Positions 8,959 to 21,036 of a stretch of DNA of 64,000 bases are shown here, in pieces. Location: positions 2,604,001-2,668,000 of the forward strand of contig CBDBJQ010000006.1 in the NCBI GenBank assembly GCA_965206405.1, in the 5' to 3' direction. Source of the stretch: CBDBJQ01 sp965206405. GTDB lineage: Bacteria > Pseudomonadota > Alphaproteobacteria > UBA8366. Within the stretch, counting starts at the first letter, position 1. Each line of letters opens with the position of its first letter. Below the pieces are notes generated by a model. The model ran no database searches. It was not told where the DNA came from and saw nothing but the letters and a program-made list of their open reading frames with translations. The position numbers and the translations under genes were made by a program.

Positions 8959-9246
8959 CCCGCATCCTGGCCTTGTACAAGCACTCGCGGCGCTCTTTCC
9001 TGACTTCATAGGTTTTGCGAGCTAACAGATTGATATAATTGATGCCATACCCTCACGGGGCACTACATTGCGGATTTCAGGCGATGGGGAACAAGCGGTC
9101 AGGGAGTGTTGATCAGGCTTTTCAAGTCTGGGCTTGCGCGTTCTTTGGGCAACAGGCAACAGGAAACAGGCAACCGGGAATTAGCCAGTGTATAATGCTG
9201 CAACGCCGGATCATGCATAAGCTGGCGATGGAATCGGGGGAATATC
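8959..9246. other. intergenic region upstream of mmsA
   Basis: This stretch has lower GC than its surroundings and no supported gene. It contains a short CAACAGG-type repeat at about 9150-9177 and a consensus -10 box at 9191-9196, probably the leader of mmsA. Confidence 0.6.
9191..9196 (+). promoter_or_regulatory. candidate -10 box of mmsA
   Basis: An exact TATAAT lies 51 bases before the mmsA ATG. The -35 position 17 bases upstream reads AGGCAA, far from consensus, so an activator or another sigma spacing may be involved. Confidence 0.35.
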
Positions 9247-10743
<1,497 letters not shown>

Positions 10744-10789
10744 AAATATGGCCGGACATAACTGAGACATGGCCAAGATCAACTGAAGC

Positions 10790-12070
10790 ATGACCGGCAA
10801 CAGCCAGAACATAGAAATAGACTGCACACCCATGTCGCTATTCGGCCGGCGCCGAAGCCTGAGATGTGCAGTCGGTTCGGTTGAAGCTGGCTCGGTCGAA
10901 ATCGGTGGCGGCGCGCCGATCGTCGTCCAGTCAATGACCGACACCGACACGGCCGACGACGCGAAGACGGCGGAGCAAGTCGAGGCCCTGCACCAGGCCG
11001 GCTCGGAAATCGTACGCATTACGGTCGATCGCCCGGAAGCGGCGGCGGCGGTTCCGAAGATCCGCGATAGGCTCCTGGCGCGCGGCGTGACCGTGCCGCT
11101 GGTCGGTGATTTCCACTATATTGGCCACAGCCTGCTGGAAAAGCATCCGGCCTGCGCCGAGGCCCTCGACAAGTACCGGATCAATCCCGGCAATGTCGGT
11201 TTCGGGAACAAGCGCGACCCGCAGTTCACGAAGATGATCGAAACTGCAATCACGCACGAAAAACCCGTGCGCATCGGCGTCAACTGGGGAAGCCTGGATC
11301 AGCAGCTGCTCGCGAAGATGATGAACGAGAACGCCCAGGCTACCGAGCCTGCCGATTCCGCCGCGGTCCTGCGGGAAGCCCTGGTGCGCTCTGCCGTCGA
11401 CAGTGCCCGGCAGGCCGAGGAGATCGGTCTCGCAGCCAACAAGATCATCCTTTCCTGCAAGGTGAGCGACGTCCAGACCCTGGTCGCCGTCTATCGCACC
11501 ATGGCCGAACGGTGCGGCTATGCCCTGCATCTGGGCCTGACCGAGGCCGGAATGGGAACCAAGGGCATCGTTGCTTCGACAGCCGCGATCGCAATCCTGC
11601 TTGCAGACGGCATCGGGGATACGATCCGGGTTTCGCTCACCCCCGAACCGGAAGGCGATCGGACCCGGGAGGTCGCCGTCGCTTCACAGATTTTGCAGTC
11701 AATGAACCTGCGCTCCTTTGCGCCCCAGGTCACCGCCTGTCCTGGATGCGGGCGCACCACCAGTACTGTGTTCCGGAGTCTCGCCGGCAGCATCCAGGAT
11801 CACATCGAGAAGCGCATGCCGGAATGGCAGGCGCACTATCCGGGCGTGGAGGACCTGCAGCTCGCCGTCATGGGGTGCATCGTCAACGGGCCGGGCGAAT
11901 CCAAGCACGCCGATATCGGTATCAGCCTGCCTGGAACCGGAGAGGTGCCGACGGCGCCTGTATTCATCGACGGCGAAAAGCGCCACACCCTGCGCGGCGA
12001 CGATATTGCCATACAGTTTCAGGACATCGTCGAGGACTACATCGCCCAACGCTTTGGCGACACCGACTGA
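10790..12070 (+). CDS. ispG: 4-hydroxy-3-methylbut-2-en-1-yl diphosphate synthase (IspG/GcpE)
   Basis: IspG converts MEcPP to HMBPP in the MEP isoprenoid pathway using a [4Fe-4S] cluster. The cluster ligands are visible: Cys317-x2-Cys320 (CPGCGR), Cys363 and Glu370 (GCIVNGPGES), with the same 7-residue Cys-Glu spacing as the E. coli enzyme. The N-terminal barrel includes PIVVQSMTDTDTADD and PLVGDFHY. At 426 residues it is the standard two-domain bacterial form. It ends convergently with gloA. The essential role implies the cell makes isoprenoids by the MEP route. Confidence 0.97.
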   Translation: MTGNSQNIEIDCTPMSLFGRRRSLRCAVGSVEAGSVEIGGGAPIVVQSMTDTDTADDAKTAEQVEALHQAGSEIVRITVDRPEAAAAVPKIRDRLLARGVTVPLVGDFHYIGHSLLEKHPACAEALDKYRINPGNVGFGNKRDPQFTKMIETAITHEKPVRIGVNWGSLDQQLLAKMMNENAQATEPADSAAVLREALVRSAVDSARQAEEIGLAANKIILSCKVSDVQTLVAVYRTMAERCGYALHLGLTEAGMGTKGIVASTAAIAILLADGIGDTIRVSLTPEPEGDRTREVAVASQILQSMNLRSFAPQVTACPGCGRTTSTVFRSLAGSIQDHIEKRMPEWQAHYPGVEDLQLAVMGCIVNGPGESKHADIGISLPGTGEVPTAPVFIDGEKRHTLRGDDIAIQFQDIVEDYIAQRFGDTD

Positions 12071-12115
12071 CGAAGTGTCAACTGGTACCACCAGATGGTG
12101 ATACCGCCAGCCGTG

Positions 12116-12556
12116 TTACCAGCTGCCGGTGTTCTCCATCGATGCCCAGGGCTCCTGTTCCGGCAACGGATTGCCGTTCTGGAGCAGCTCAATCGATATC
12201 CCGTCCGGCGAACGGATAAAAGCCATATAGCCGTCCCTTGGCGGGCGGTTGATCGTCACTCCGCCCTTCGAGAGGCTCTCGCACAGGTCGTAAATGTTGT
12301 CGACGCGAAAGGCGAGGTGACCAAAATTGCGGCCACCCTTGTACTCCTCCGGATCCCAGTTGTAAGTGAGTTCAAGTACCGGGGCCTTCTCTTCGTGGGC
12401 GCGGTCGACATCTACCGGCGCCGCCAGGAACAAATTGGTGTAGCGGCCCTTCTCGCTCTCGGTCCGGCGAACTTCGATCATGCCGAGCTTGTCGCAATAG
12501 AAGTCGAGAGACGCATCAAGGTCCGAAACCCGCACCATGGTGTGTAGATACTGCAT
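12116..12556 (-). CDS. gloA: lactoylglutathione lyase (glyoxalase I)
   Basis: GloA isomerises the methylglyoxal-glutathione hemithioacetal to S-lactoylglutathione. The VOC fold is clear: HTMVRVSDLDASLDFY at the start, LELTYN with the first metal glutamate, NFGHLAFRV in the second half, and SPDGISIELLQ with the final glutamate. ATG at 12556 follows a GGGAGA site; a longer reading upstream has no homology. The 146-residue length is typical. Convergent with ispG and divergent from an MFS gene. Confidence 0.93.
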   Translation of the reverse strand: MQYLHTMVRVSDLDASLDFYCDKLGMIEVRRTESEKGRYTNLFLAAPVDVDRAHEEKAPVLELTYNWDPEEYKGGRNFGHLAFRVDNIYDLCESLSKGGVTINRPPRDGYMAFIRSPDGISIELLQNGNPLPEQEPWASMENTGSW

Positions 12557-12714
12557 GTCTGGATTCTCCCTTGGCACCCGCCAGAAATTTCCTCTGTTGT
12601 GGCGTTCCGGAGCTGATATTGCAAGACTTTCCGCCTCACATCCCGGACCAGGCAGCTTCATTAATGAACCTGATAAGACAGCCCGGTAGTTCCGGCCGCC
12701 CTGGCCGATAACAC

Positions 12715-14031
12715 ATGCGCGAACTTCTCTCCGCTTCCGTTGCTAAACCCTTCGGAACCCTCTTTTCCGTACAGGTTACCCTGACGATTGCGTCCTACGC
12801 GATTGCCGTCATCGCGCCGGATGCAGCGGAAGATATCGGCATTCCCGCTGAATGGGTCGGCTATCTGTCGTCCACCATGTATGCCGGCGCAATGATCAGC
12901 GGGCTTATGGCCGGCTGGGCGACCGCCGTGCTCGGGCCAACCCGCGCTTTCCAGACCATGCTGTGCTTCGTCTTCGCCGGCGTCCTGGTCCTGATCATGG
13001 CCCATCCGCTTCTCGCTTTCCTCGGCGCTGCCCTGATCGGAGTCGCGCTCGGGCCAATGAATCCGATAGGGTCCGTGATCCTGGTACGGATTTCGCCGCC
13101 GGGTTGGCGGGCCTTCCTGTTCTCGCTGAAGCAATGCGCCACGCCGGGCGGCGGTATGCTGGCAGGCATTCTCTTGCCACCCCTGGTGCTGCTATGGGAG
13201 TGGCAGAGCGCGCTCGCGGTGCTTCCCGTAGCTGCCCTGTTGATGCTGGTGCCTTGTGGCATCGGCGGTCTCGGTAAATCCGCAAAGAAACTGGCTTCAG
13301 ACCCTGCATCAAACCCTGCATCAGACCCTCAGGACGCATCGGCCGCGCAAAGCACGCAGACTGCCCAGGGCACGCAGATCGCGCAGGGCACCGGCGATTT
13401 ATCTCCGGCCACCAGCGGTCTGTCTTCTATTGCGGCCTCGATTCGCCTTGCCCTGTCGATCCGGCCGCTGCGGGCGCTGTGCTTCGCGGGAATGCTCTAT
13501 TCCGGCGCCCAGCTCAGCGTGATCTCGTTTCTGGTGGTGTATCTCTGGCGGCATGGCGGCATGAGTCCCGCCGAAGCCGGCGGCATCTTTGCGTTCATGC
13601 ATTTTTCCGGCATTGTGTCCCGCATCGTCCTCGGTGCTATTGCCGACCGGCAGATTCCCGCTGGCGTCATTCTTATATGCCTCGCCATCGCCAGCGCAGC
13701 GACGATGATACTGACCGGCCTGATCACCGAGGATTGGTCGCGTTGGTCTGTTTACACTCTTGTTTTCTTTGTCGGTGCTTCGACCAATGGCTCAATCGGG
13801 CTTCACTTCTCGGAACTGGCACGCCTGGCCCCGGAAGGACGCGTCGCCGAGGTCAGCGGCGGAGGCCAGATGCTCACCTATAGCGGCATCGTGCTAATCC
13901 CGTTCCTGGCCAATGCGTTGCTCGACAGCACCGGTTCCTATGGCCTGCTGTTTACTATGCTGGCCGGATGCCATCTGCTCGCCGCTGCCATCCTGGCTGC
14001 GGGACGGCGAGGTGACCCCGGCGGCAACTGA
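12715..14031 (+). CDS. MFS transporter with a repeat-expanded central loop
   Basis: A 438-residue inner-membrane carrier with about 12 hydrophobic segments in two halves. The cytoplasmic loop between the halves (roughly residues 187-235) is unusually long, low in complexity and rich in Ala, Ser, Thr, Gln and Asp. It is encoded by short tandem duplications around 13295-13390. Substrate is unknown. The next genes, a lyase-family enzyme and phosphonoacetate hydrolase, are on the other strand, so a shared function cannot be assumed. Confidence 0.8.
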   Translation: MRELLSASVAKPFGTLFSVQVTLTIASYAIAVIAPDAAEDIGIPAEWVGYLSSTMYAGAMISGLMAGWATAVLGPTRAFQTMLCFVFAGVLVLIMAHPLLAFLGAALIGVALGPMNPIGSVILVRISPPGWRAFLFSLKQCATPGGGMLAGILLPPLVLLWEWQSALAVLPVAALLMLVPCGIGGLGKSAKKLASDPASNPASDPQDASAAQSTQTAQGTQIAQGTGDLSPATSGLSSIAASIRLALSIRPLRALCFAGMLYSGAQLSVISFLVVYLWRHGGMSPAEAGGIFAFMHFSGIVSRIVLGAIADRQIPAGVILICLAIASAATMILTGLITEDWSRWSVYTLVFFVGASTNGSIGLHFSELARLAPEGRVAEVSGGGQMLTYSGIVLIPFLANALLDSTGSYGLLFTMLAGCHLLAAAILAAGRRGDPGGN

Positions 14032-14049
14032 TAGCCGGCGGCTGGCGCT

Positions 14050-15399
14050 CTATCCGTCCGGCCCGGCGAGAACCCTGTCAACGATCTCCGGCGCCAGCCC
14101 GATATAGGCCGCCGGGTCCAACAGAGCTTCAACCTGGTCGGCGTCCATGGCTTCGGTGATGCGGGAATCCTCGGCCAAGCTCTCGCGGAATGGAATTCCC
14201 TTTTCCATGCTTCCCATGGCAATCTCGTAGACGACCTCGTGCGCCGTTTGCTTACCGATGCGGTCTCCGAGGGCCAGCATCACGCGCTCCGACAGGAGTA
14301 GCCCGCCCAGGAGCTCGACGTTGCGGGCCATCATCTCCGGCCGGGGCCGGAAGTCGGCGCTCACGACCTTCATCTGACGCAGAACCGCAGCCGAATAGAT
14401 CACAGCTTCCGGCATTGCCGCCCATTCCAGCCGCAAACATGCGGCATCGCGCTCGTGCTCGCTGTAGAGCGTATCGGTCAGCGGTATCAGGTTTCCCCGC
14501 ACCAGCCGTGCCACCGCGTACACGACCTCGCACACTGACGGGTTCTGCTTGTGCGGCATCGTGCTACTACCGACCTTGCCGTGGTGAAAGGGCTCGCGCA
14601 CCTCGTCGATCTCGGTTCGCTGGAGGTTATAGATTTCATTGGCGACCTTTCCCATCGTACCGGTCATCTGGACCAGCAGCATGGCGAGCTCGGCGATGCG
14701 GTCGCGCGAGGAATGCCAGCAGATTGCAGGCACACCGAGATCCAGTTTCTCGAGAGTCCGGCGCTGAACCTCGAATCCATCACTGCCGAACGAAGCCATG
14801 GTGCCAACCGCACCGGTGACGTTGCCAACGAAGACCCGCTCCCGGGCTTCCTCGATGCGGGCGAGATGGCGATCGATCTCGTCCACCCACACCGCGATCT
14901 TGTAGCCGAAGGTGATCGGCAGGCCCTGTTGGCCATGGGTGCGCCCCACCATCACCGTATCCCGGTAGCGGCGCGCCTGATCGGCAAGATTGGCGCGGAT
15001 ATCGACGAGGTCATCGCGTAGGATCGCGAACGCGTCCCTGACCTGGAGCATCATGCCGGTATCGATGATGTCCTGGGTTGTCGTGCCATAGTGCAGGTAC
15101 TCGCCAGCACTGGGATCGCAGATCTCCTGGAAGGCGCGCAGAAACGGTACGATCGGGTGTCCGGCCTCGGCGATATCGCGGCCAAGAGCCTCGATATCGA
15201 GAAGCTCGACCCGGGCCTGGGACGAGATTTCCTTCGCCGCCGCCTCGGGAATCATACCGATTTCCGCCTGCGCCTCCGCCAGCGCCGCCTCGATATCGAG
15301 CCATCGCTGGACCCGCTGCTCGTCGGAAAACAGCGCCGCAACTTCCGGTGCCGTAAAGGCCCCTCCGAGCACCACCGAATCGATGATATGGCTTCCCAT
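14050..15399 (-). CDS. fumarase/adenylosuccinate lyase superfamily enzyme (PcaB/PurB-like)
   Basis: The 449-residue protein carries the superfamily signature GSSTMPHKQNP near residue 275, the GRTHGQQGLPITFG segment near 155 and HYGTTTQDI near 103. Superfamily enzymes carry out beta-eliminations releasing fumarate or cycloisomerise carboxymuconate. It resembles the PcaB/PurB-like catabolic branch rather than argininosuccinate lyase or fumarase. It lies on the same strand just after phnA (81-base gap), so it may act in the same pathway, but the substrate is not known. Confidence 0.82.
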   Translation of the reverse strand: MGSHIIDSVVLGGAFTAPEVAALFSDEQRVQRWLDIEAALAEAQAEIGMIPEAAAKEISSQARVELLDIEALGRDIAEAGHPIVPFLRAFQEICDPSAGEYLHYGTTTQDIIDTGMMLQVRDAFAILRDDLVDIRANLADQARRYRDTVMVGRTHGQQGLPITFGYKIAVWVDEIDRHLARIEEARERVFVGNVTGAVGTMASFGSDGFEVQRRTLEKLDLGVPAICWHSSRDRIAELAMLLVQMTGTMGKVANEIYNLQRTEIDEVREPFHHGKVGSSTMPHKQNPSVCEVVYAVARLVRGNLIPLTDTLYSEHERDAACLRLEWAAMPEAVIYSAAVLRQMKVVSADFRPRPEMMARNVELLGGLLLSERVMLALGDRIGKQTAHEVVYEIAMGSMEKGIPFRESLAEDSRITEAMDADQVEALLDPAAYIGLAPEIVDRVLAGPDG

Positions 15400-15480
15400 G
15401 TCCTTAGTATCTCTCCGCTTCCGTAATTTACGCGTCTGCGTTCAGCCGATCGTGTGCATTCGATTTTGCTCGTCGTTCTG

Positions 15481-16740
15481 TTATGTCCCGGTACTCTCGC
15501 GCGCGCAGTTGAGGGCGAGATCGAAGGCGTCGAAATTGCGCCATTGGCGCTCGTCCGTCATCGTTAGCCGGTTCATAATCAGCGGCACCGTTTGCTCGGT
15601 CGTGCCGCCATGGCTCCGCAGCGGCTCAGTCAGGCCCGAGAGATCATGGCGACTCTCCTCCGTACCGAGCACGGTATCCCGGGTGCCAATCACGACAAGA
15701 TCGCCGGTCCGGTCGGGCGGCAGGCCGAATTCCGCGCAGGCCTCTTCCCGGGACAGCACCCGGAGTACCCCTCCGGCTCCGCGGCAGCATTCCGCAACCG
15801 CTTCGGCATCCCCAGCATGCCCCAGATAGACAACCGCGAACGATCCCAGCGCCCCATGGTGAACGACATAGGGATCGGTGATCGGCAGGATGACCCGGGT
15901 TTTGCCTTCGCCCAGAGCCTCGTCGAGAAGCGTCTGAAGCCAGACCGCTCTGACGCGGCCAGTCGCCGGGTCGTGCTTGGCGTTCATACCGTGATCGGCA
16001 GTAAGAACGATCACGCAGCCGAGCGCATCGAGACGGGCCCAGTAGCGGTCCATCATCGCATAAAACGCGTCAGCCTCCGGGCTGCCGGGGGCGTGCTTGT
16101 GCTGGATGTAGTCGGTGGTCGACAGATAGAGCAGGTCCGGGCGGTCGCGTTCCATAATCGCAACCCCGGCGGTGAAAACGAATTCCGACAGCGCCGCGCT
16201 GTAGACATCCGGAACCGGAAGGCCGGCGAGCGATACCGCGTCGGCGATGCCGTTCTCCTCGAGTGTCGCCTCATCGGCTTTCTCGGAGGAAAAGCAAATC
16301 GCGCCTGACGCGCCAAAGGAGAGACCGTCCCCCAGCTGGCGGCGCAGCTTGTCCTTGGCTGTGACCACCGCGACCTTCGCCCCAGCCTCTGCGAACGCGG
16401 CAAGGATGGTCCCGCAGCGTAGGAAGCCGGGATCGTTCATCATCACTGCCTCTTCGCGCTTGGCATCCCAGAAGAAATTGCCGCTGATGCCGTGCACGTC
16501 CGGGAGGACGCCGGTGATGATTGAAACATTGTTCGGGTTGGTGAAGCTCGGTACCACGCATTCGGCGAGCAGGTCGGTGCCGTGATCCCGAGCTTCGGCG
16601 AGCCAGGGCATCTGCCCGTGAGCGATGGCGAGATCCATGTAGTCCGGCTCGGAGCCGTCTATGCAGACGACGACTACCGGTTGCGTCGGCCAGCGATATT
16701 TGCGGCCGTTGACGTCAATCATCGAAGACATAACATCCAA
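15481..16740 (-). CDS. phnA: phosphonoacetate hydrolase
   Basis: PhnA hydrolyses the C-P bond of phosphonoacetate to acetate and phosphate. The protein (419 residues) belongs to the alkaline-phosphatase/nucleotide-pyrophosphatase fold. The metal-binding and nucleophile region is present: VVCIDGSEPDY with the first Asp, SFTNPNNVSIITGV with the nucleophilic Thr, then HGISGNFFWD, TTDYIQHKH, TADHGMN and RSHGGTTEQ with the last His. These are the features of the PhnA family and not of general phosphatases. An alternative ATG at 16731 is possible. The groEL terminator lies upstream, so it has its own promoter. Confidence 0.9.
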   Translation of the reverse strand: MDVMSSMIDVNGRKYRWPTQPVVVVCIDGSEPDYMDLAIAHGQMPWLAEARDHGTDLLAECVVPSFTNPNNVSIITGVLPDVHGISGNFFWDAKREEAVMMNDPGFLRCGTILAAFAEAGAKVAVVTAKDKLRRQLGDGLSFGASGAICFSSEKADEATLEENGIADAVSLAGLPVPDVYSAALSEFVFTAGVAIMERDRPDLLYLSTTDYIQHKHAPGSPEADAFYAMMDRYWARLDALGCVIVLTADHGMNAKHDPATGRVRAVWLQTLLDEALGEGKTRVILPITDPYVVHHGALGSFAVVYLGHAGDAEAVAECCRGAGGVLRVLSREEACAEFGLPPDRTGDLVVIGTRDTVLGTEESRHDLSGLTEPLRSHGGTTEQTVPLIMNRLTMTDERQWRNFDAFDLALNCARESTGT

Positions 16741-16837
16741 TCCTGCTACAAAACCCTAAAGATGCGCCGAATGCTCAAAGATTCTCTGAATGCCAATCAG
16801 ATAGATCGAATCGGGGCGTTTCCCGCTCCGTCGTCAG

Positions 16838-16867
16838 AAAAAAAGGGCCGCGGCTATGCCGCGGCCC
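16838..16867 (-). terminator. rho-independent terminator of groESL
   Basis: On the minus strand a perfect 10-bp stem GGGCCGCGGC / GCCGCGGCCC with a 3-base loop is followed by seven U. It lies 42 bases after the groEL stop codon. Confidence 0.95.
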
Positions 16868-16908
16868 CTGGAAATGTAATCGGACGCAAAGCCCGGAAGT
16901 AAAGGGAA

Positions 16909-18546
<1,638 letters not shown>

Positions 18547-18588
18547 TGTGGCTAACTCCTCTTATTGGCAGAGACCCGAAGGCCCTAC

Positions 18589-18891
18589 TTATTTGGATTT
18601 TCCGAGAACGCCCATGATGTCGCTCTCGTTCATGATCAGTAGCTCGTCGCCATCGAGGCTTACCTCGGTGCCCGACCACTTGCCGAAAATCACCCGGTCG
18701 CCGGTTTTAACACCGAGCGGCACGAGTTTGCCGGAATCGTCCTGCTTGCCCGGTCCGACGGCGAGCACCTTGCCCTGCATGGGTTTTTCCCTGGCCGTGT
18801 CCGGGATGATGATGCCGCCAGAGGTCTTCTCGTCTTCGTCGACCCGCTGGACGACCACCCGGTCGTGCAAAGGTTTGAAAGATATGGCCAT
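18589..18891 (-). CDS. groS: 10 kDa co-chaperonin GroES
   Basis: GroES caps the GroEL ring. The 100-residue protein shows FKPLHDRVVVQRVDEDEKTSGGI-type N-terminus, the mobile loop near residues 20-32, and KSDIMGVL-like C-terminus (NESDIMGVL). It is first in the operon, preceded by a GGGAG ribosome site, and controlled by a CIRCE element about 90 bases upstream. Confidence 0.98.
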   Translation of the reverse strand: MAISFKPLHDRVVVQRVDEDEKTSGGIIIPDTAREKPMQGKVLAVGPGKQDDSGKLVPLGVKTGDRVIFGKWSGTEVSLDGDELLIMNESDIMGVLGKSK

Positions 18892-18981
18892 TCCTACACT
18901 CTCCCTGGAGGTTTGATTGCCTTTGATTACAAATGTCGATTCTGCCGGGCAGGGCCCCTTGAGAGCCCGTGTAGCCGGCTG

Positions 18982-19008
18982 TTAGCACTCTCAGTTAGCG
19001 AGTGCCAA
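18982..19008 (-). promoter_or_regulatory. CIRCE operator (HrcA binding site) of groESL
   Basis: The 9-9-9 inverted repeat TTAGCACTC - 9 bases - GAGTGCCAA differs from the consensus at one base. In alphaproteobacteria HrcA bound here represses groESL and releases on heat shock. hrcA itself is not in the window. Confidence 0.95.
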
Positions 19009-19013
19009 GCGAT

Positions 19014-19042
19014 GAGATAGGAAGCTTGCCCGTATAAATCAA
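19014..19042 (-). promoter_or_regulatory. candidate sigma-70 promoter of groESL
   Basis: On the minus strand TTGATT is separated by 17 bases from TATCTC, placing the transcript start inside the CIRCE element just downstream, the usual arrangement. Confidence 0.5.
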
Positions 19043-19190
19043 GGGATCCACCAAGGATTTCCGAAAAAATTCGGTGAACCTCCCCCGGCGATCGTCATTC
19101 TCAATCGAAAAAGACCGAAAAACGGGACGAGGCTCTGCGGATTTTCTAGCCGATTACAGGCGTTACAGGTGATAAAGCGCCTTGTTTTGG

Positions 19191-19283
19191 CCAGTCGGGC
19201 TATGCCCTCCCTACGAGACACCCCCCCCCGCGTTCTCATCCTGATTGACGCTGGACTCTCATCTTGTTTGTCGCGCTGCAACC
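19191..19283. repeat. left copy of the ~90-bp direct repeat flanking the island
   Basis: This segment matches 25155-25239 in the same orientation over nearly its whole length, including the identical core CGCGTTCTCATCCTGATTGA and the following GACGCTGGACTCTCATCTT. Differences are a few substitutions and length changes in a C-run. Confidence 0.9.
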
Positions 19284-19353
19284 TCGGGCAATAATTCATT
19301 CTCTCCGAGGTTTTGTAGCAAAAACCGAGTGCCGAAAACGAAACGGCCAGACC

Positions 19354-19932
19354 TTACAAATACTCGATATCCGCCCGCGCCAATGCCGCCAGTTTCGGCA
19401 TGCCACTCTTGATCAGGTCCATCAGAAATTCGGATCGGGAGAATGGTGGATTATCATAGCGCTGCCGGACCTGCTTTAGAACCCGCACGCCGCTCTTGGG
19501 GAAGAGATCATAGGTGTTGGCCAGAAAATCATCGGCTCCGAGCGTTTCAACGCCATATTCCCCAAGCATGTCAGGTGGAAAATCCTCGTGGTTTTCCGTT
19601 ACGATAATCTGGGCAGAACATTTGATAGCCGCCGCCAGAACATGGCGGTCATCTTCATCCGGAAGGGTCAGGCCCGGGATGAGGGGCGCATGTCCGGTGA
19701 CAATGCATTCATCAAATGCGGCGCGAATTACCGCCTCTTGCTGGCGAACGCTGCCCTCCAGTTGCGGCTTGTTCCGGATCAGGTTGCGGGTCCATTCATC
19801 AAGAATTTCATCGGTGAAGCGCGCCCTGAACAGACCGGCCTGCGCAAAGCTGAACAGCACATCGCGCGTCCGGAACGGATAGAGGACATTGGCATCAAGA
19901 ATGACAACAAACGGATTGGCAACGAAGCTCAT
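19354..19932 (-). CDS. PIN-domain toxin ribonuclease
   Basis: PIN-domain toxins cleave RNA with a Mg-binding acidic site. Here Asp13 (VVILDANVLYP), the acidic residues in TDEILDEW near 43-47, and LPDEDDRHVLAAA near 110 form the expected acidic cluster. The protein is 192 residues, longer than VapC toxins because of a C-terminal extension with a helical RSEFLMDLIKSG segment. Its ATG overlaps the stop of the upstream antitoxin gene by four bases, so the two are translationally coupled. Likely inactive until the antitoxin is degraded. Confidence 0.85.
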   Translation of the reverse strand: MSFVANPFVVILDANVLYPFRTRDVLFSFAQAGLFRARFTDEILDEWTRNLIRNKPQLEGSVRQQEAVIRAAFDECIVTGHAPLIPGLTLPDEDDRHVLAAAIKCSAQIIVTENHEDFPPDMLGEYGVETLGADDFLANTYDLFPKSGVRVLKQVRQRYDNPPFSRSEFLMDLIKSGMPKLAALARADIEYL

Positions 19933-20393
19933 GCCCGATCATATGCCTGACCAAGTCGGGACAACTCCCGCAGGGTTTCTTCCTGTCGGCGCGCCTTGTT
20001 TTCCTTGTATTTCATCAGGGCCTTCAGGGGGACACGCCGGTGTTTTCCGACTTCCTCGAAGATAATCTCGCCTTTCTTCAGAAGGCTGGTCAGATAGGGT
20101 CGGGATACATTCAGCATATCAGCTGCTTGCTGGGTGGTCAGCATGGTGCCCACTGGAACCAGCGTTACCATGTTGCCGTTGCTGACATGCCCGAGCAATT
20201 CGATGATCAGCTCTCCAACCGCAGGGGCAATCTTGACCGGATCACCGTTTTCGCCAGAAACCTTGAGACTCCCGTCCAACTCCATCGCCACGGCAATGGC
20301 GGTGGTGGCATGGGCGGCACTGTCGATTTCCTCAGCTGTCGGAAGCCGGTCCATAAGGCTGTCATGTTCAAGTTTCTCGGCGATATTTCCCAT
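19929..20393 (-). CDS. antitoxin with excisionase-type helix-turn-helix
   Basis: The 154-residue protein has a helix-turn-helix of the MerR/excisionase (HTH_17) type: MLTTQQAADMLNVSRPYLTSLLKKGEI-like region around residues 83-110, followed by FEEVGKHRRVP. The N-terminal half is of unknown fold and the C-terminus is basic and helical, probably wrapping the PIN toxin. ATG at 20393 has a GGGAGA site; a longer upstream reading lacks homology. It precedes and overlaps the toxin gene, typical for a type II pair that represses its own operon. Confidence 0.8.
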   Translation of the reverse strand: MGNIAEKLEHDSLMDRLPTAEEIDSAAHATTAIAVAMELDGSLKVSGENGDPVKIAPAVGELIIELLGHVSNGNMVTLVPVGTMLTTQQAADMLNVSRPYLTSLLKKGEIIFEEVGKHRRVPLKALMKYKENKARRQEETLRELSRLGQAYDRA

Positions 20394-20420
20394 CGGGTCT
20401 CTCCCTTTTCTTACGTGTCT

Positions 20421-20474
20421 ATGTGCACATGAATCGCGTAATAACAAGTGAAATAACAGAATCAAGTGAAATAA
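20421..20474 (-). promoter_or_regulatory. candidate operator of the PIN toxin-antitoxin operon
   Basis: The leader holds a perfect palindrome ATGTGCACAT (20421-20430) and two exact direct copies of CAAGTGAAATAA at 20445-20456 and 20463-20474, 18 bases apart. These are plausible binding sites for the HTH antitoxin. Confidence 0.45.
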
Positions 20475-20520
20475 TCGTAACCGCATGTGGCTGAAAAACC
20501 CATGCCCACACCCCGAGAAA

Positions 20521-20907
20521 TCACCCTGCAGGCCCTGCTTGCGTCGCTGCTTGCGGCGCTGCAAAGCATGCCTGCTGCTGCCATGCTACGCGGCGCGATC
20601 CTGCCCGAGCGTATCCCGGCTGGCGGGTGCTGATCCTGCGGGCCTGGCCATAGGCCGGGAAGTCCGTGGCGGACTTGATGACGGTGTCTTCGGTCGCCTG
20701 ATCCACCCGGTTGGCCAGGTTGGGCTTGCGCCGCGTGCGCTCGAACAGGGCTTCGACGCCGCCATCCTCGACCGCCGATTTGTAGCGGTAGAAAGTATCA
20801 CGCGACATGCCCATGACCTGGCAGACCTTCGATACATTGCCCAGCTCCTCAGCCAGGTTCAGCAATCCAGTTTTGTGTTGGATGATCTTATCTGTAGAAC
20901 TCAACAT
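20521..20907 (-). pseudogene. IS481-family transposase, N-terminal remnant
   Basis: The N-terminal helix-turn-helix region is intact: MLSSTDKIIQHKTGLLNL, then GNVSKVCQVMGMSRDTFYRYK, VEALFERTRRKPNLANRVD and FPAYGQAR. Similarity ends near residue 90 and the DDE catalytic domain is absent, so the gene cannot encode an active transposase. The remaining frame continues with unrelated sequence. It sits just upstream of the toxin-antitoxin promoter. Confidence 0.8.
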
Positions 20908-21036
20908 CGTGGTTTCCTCGTTTTGTGGTTCGGTTTGCACCACCATCAAAACGGTAACCATCATCTCAAACAAGAGATGCGCCGCCCCATTGTAGCTTGC
21001 TGGGAAGGGGCGGTGTCAGATCAGATCGGAACTAAT

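Noticed and set aside
8129..8980. A 283-residue minus-strand frame opposite the membrane protein
   Set aside because: Highly charged and Gly/Arg-rich without motifs; the plus-strand frame has regular membrane segments. The choice is not certain.
12071..12115. Terminator between ispG and gloA
   Set aside because: The possible stem (GGTACCACC with GGTGATACC) is imperfect and there is no U-tract on either strand.
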